NCBI GenBank assembly: GCA_001800605.1
Contig: MGVS01000061.1
Span: forward strand, 1-35,468
DNA: 35,468 nt
Source of the DNA: Elusimicrobia bacterium RIFOXYD2_FULL_34_15
GTDB taxonomy: Bacteria; Elusimicrobiota; UBA8919
Direction of reading: 5' to 3'
Position 1 is the stretch's first letter, and the number at the start of each line of letters is the position of its first letter. The translations under genes and the position numbers were made by a program. The notes beneath the pieces are model-generated. The model was not told the DNA's origin. It saw only the letters and a program-made list of their open reading frames with translations, and did not search any database. Positions 34,491 to 35,468 of this stretch are shown here, one piece after another.

Positions 34491-35468
34491 ATGGAAGAAA
34501 CACAGATTGAAAAAGAAATAGGTTTGATAGGTTTAGCAAAATTGATGATAAAAAGAAGGCATATACTATTATTCAGTGTAGTATCGTTTATTTCAATAGC
34601 ATGTGTTGTGGTACTAGTACCGCCAAAAATCTATGAATTATCTATGCTGGTAGACACTGAAGGTACATTATATAATTTAGATGATTTTATTACTAAAATA
34701 AAAGAAGGTAGTTTTAACGATAGGGTATTAAGAGAAATTAAATTAGATCCGTTCAAGGAAAAAATTAGTTTTACTGCTCTGTATCCTAAAGGATTTAAGA
34801 TTGTAAAAATAACTACAAAAAAGTTAAGAAAAGACAGGGATTTGGGTTTAAATGAGTTACAGAGTTTGTATGAAGAAATATACAAAGAAAACGAAAAAAA
34901 TATTGATTTAAAATTATCTACAATGGACAGGAAGGATTCACCTTTTATCGGAAGTTATAACAATATGATTATGTTTAATAAGAATGAAATAAAAGCAAAG
35001 GAAGAAAGATTGCTAATTATTGATAAAGAAATTAAAGAAACCGAGGAGAGGTTACCGGTCTTGGAAGGTGATTACAAAAAGGTTTCAAAACAAAATGAAG
35101 ACTATATAATGAAAAAAGTTGATGCCGATAAAGGATTAAGCGACAAACTTTCAAATTTGATACAAAGAAATACTGAACTACTTAACAGGAATTATGATTT
35201 AATGGAAAAGATTAGAAGTAATATAACAAGTTTAAAAACTGAAAAAGATAGTATCATGTCCAGTATAAGGAGCATGAATTTAGAAAATGAAAAATTAATG
35301 ATTGAAATTAGTAAAATAAATTTGCCGAAAGATAGGGCAGACTATAAAAGTACCGTTTTATTAAGAGCACCTTATGTGGCAAATGTTCAGACAACTTTGA
35401 AAAAAAGCATTAAAATAGCTGTTTCAGCTGCTATTGGTTTTTTACTCGGAATATTTTTTATTCTAATT
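34491..35468 (+). CDS. Wzz-like chain-length/tyrosine-kinase-adaptor protein (partial, runs off the window)
   Basis: The frame is open for 326 codons to the window edge. It begins MEETQIEKEIGLIGLAKLMI with a strong AGGAGG (34478-34483, 7 nt spacer). A first membrane helix lies at about 25-43. A long charged region of heptad-like character follows (about 165-285, coiled coil), then LLRAPYVANVQTTLKK and a second membrane helix at about 308-326. This is the Wzz/polysaccharide co-polymerase layout, longer than the copy at 78-911. It is truncated by the window, so a C-terminal kinase domain cannot be excluded, although the second helix is close to where most Wzz proteins end. Confidence 0.8.
   Translation, partial: MEETQIEKEIGLIGLAKLMIKRRHILLFSVVSFISIACVVVLVPPKIYELSMLVDTEGTLYNLDDFITKIKEGSFNDRVLREIKLDPFKEKISFTALYPKGFKIVKITTKKLRKDRDLGLNELQSLYEEIYKENEKNIDLKLSTMDRKDSPFIGSYNNMIMFNKNEIKAKEERLLIIDKEIKETEERLPVLEGDYKKVSKQNEDYIMKKVDADKGLSDKLSNLIQRNTELLNRNYDLMEKIRSNITSLKTEKDSIMSSIRSMNLENEKLMIEISKINLPKDRADYKSTVLLRAPYVANVQTTLKKSIKIAVSAAIGFLLGIFFILI

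Overview
The window is one long, visibly AT-rich locus with every supported gene on the + strand. It encodes synthesis, modification and export of a surface polysaccharide of the O-antigen type. Two Wzz-like chain-length proteins bracket it (78-911, and 34491 to the window edge), and two Wzx-like flippases lie inside. This points to a Gram-negative, Wzx/Wzy-type pathway. The base composition, very large fused membrane glycosyltransferases, a B12-radical SAM gene and abundant short intergenic repeats resemble uncultured candidate-phylum bacteria (Omnitrophota or Elusimicrobiota-like). No marker gene fixes the taxon, so that is only an impression.

Region 1 (about 1-9944) is a nucleotide-sugar module. 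rfbF, rfbG and rfbH make CDP-glucose, CDP-4-keto-6-deoxyglucose and then the 3-deoxy intermediate. Between rfbG and rfbH lie a metallo-beta-lactamase-fold hydrolase, an acylating acetaldehyde dehydrogenase (MhpF type), a 4-hydroxy-2-oxovalerate aldolase (MhpE type), a thiamine-diphosphate enzyme of the acetolactate synthase/YerE type and a short-chain reductase. YerE-type enzymes attach a decarboxylated 2-keto acid to C-4 of CDP-4-keto-3,6-dideoxyglucose to make yersiniose. The aldolase pair suggests that here the keto acid could be built in place from acetyl-CoA and pyruvate, giving a longer branch. This is the most interesting proposal in the window and it is an inference.

Region 2 (9941-18125) has a B12-binding radical SAM enzyme with a C-terminal zinc ribbon, a GtrB-like membrane-anchored glycosyltransferase with an atypical metal-binding motif, and two very large membrane proteins that share a repeated N-terminal domain. 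Region 3 (18168-21617) is a second sugar-tailoring set: C-methyltransferase, RmlC-like epimerase, SDR reductase and CmcI-like methyltransferase. Region 4 (21619-34451) holds two flippases, four glycosyltransferases (two of them close paralogues), two methyltransferases, an Rmd-like reductase and a third large membrane protein with the same N-terminal domain.

Many genes overlap by 4 nt or are a few nt apart, so the locus probably works as a few long transcripts. Gaps of 100-160 bp hold interspersed repeats instead: a GATTACACAGATT-based inverted element (four copies), a tandem heptamer array (two copies), and small GC-rich palindromes nested inside them. No intergenic stretch exceeds 300 bp. 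Not found here: an initiating phosphoglycosyltransferase, a classical Wzy polymerase, the RfbI/AscD reductase partner of RfbH, and Gmd. No tRNA, rRNA, CRISPR array or insertion sequence was seen.
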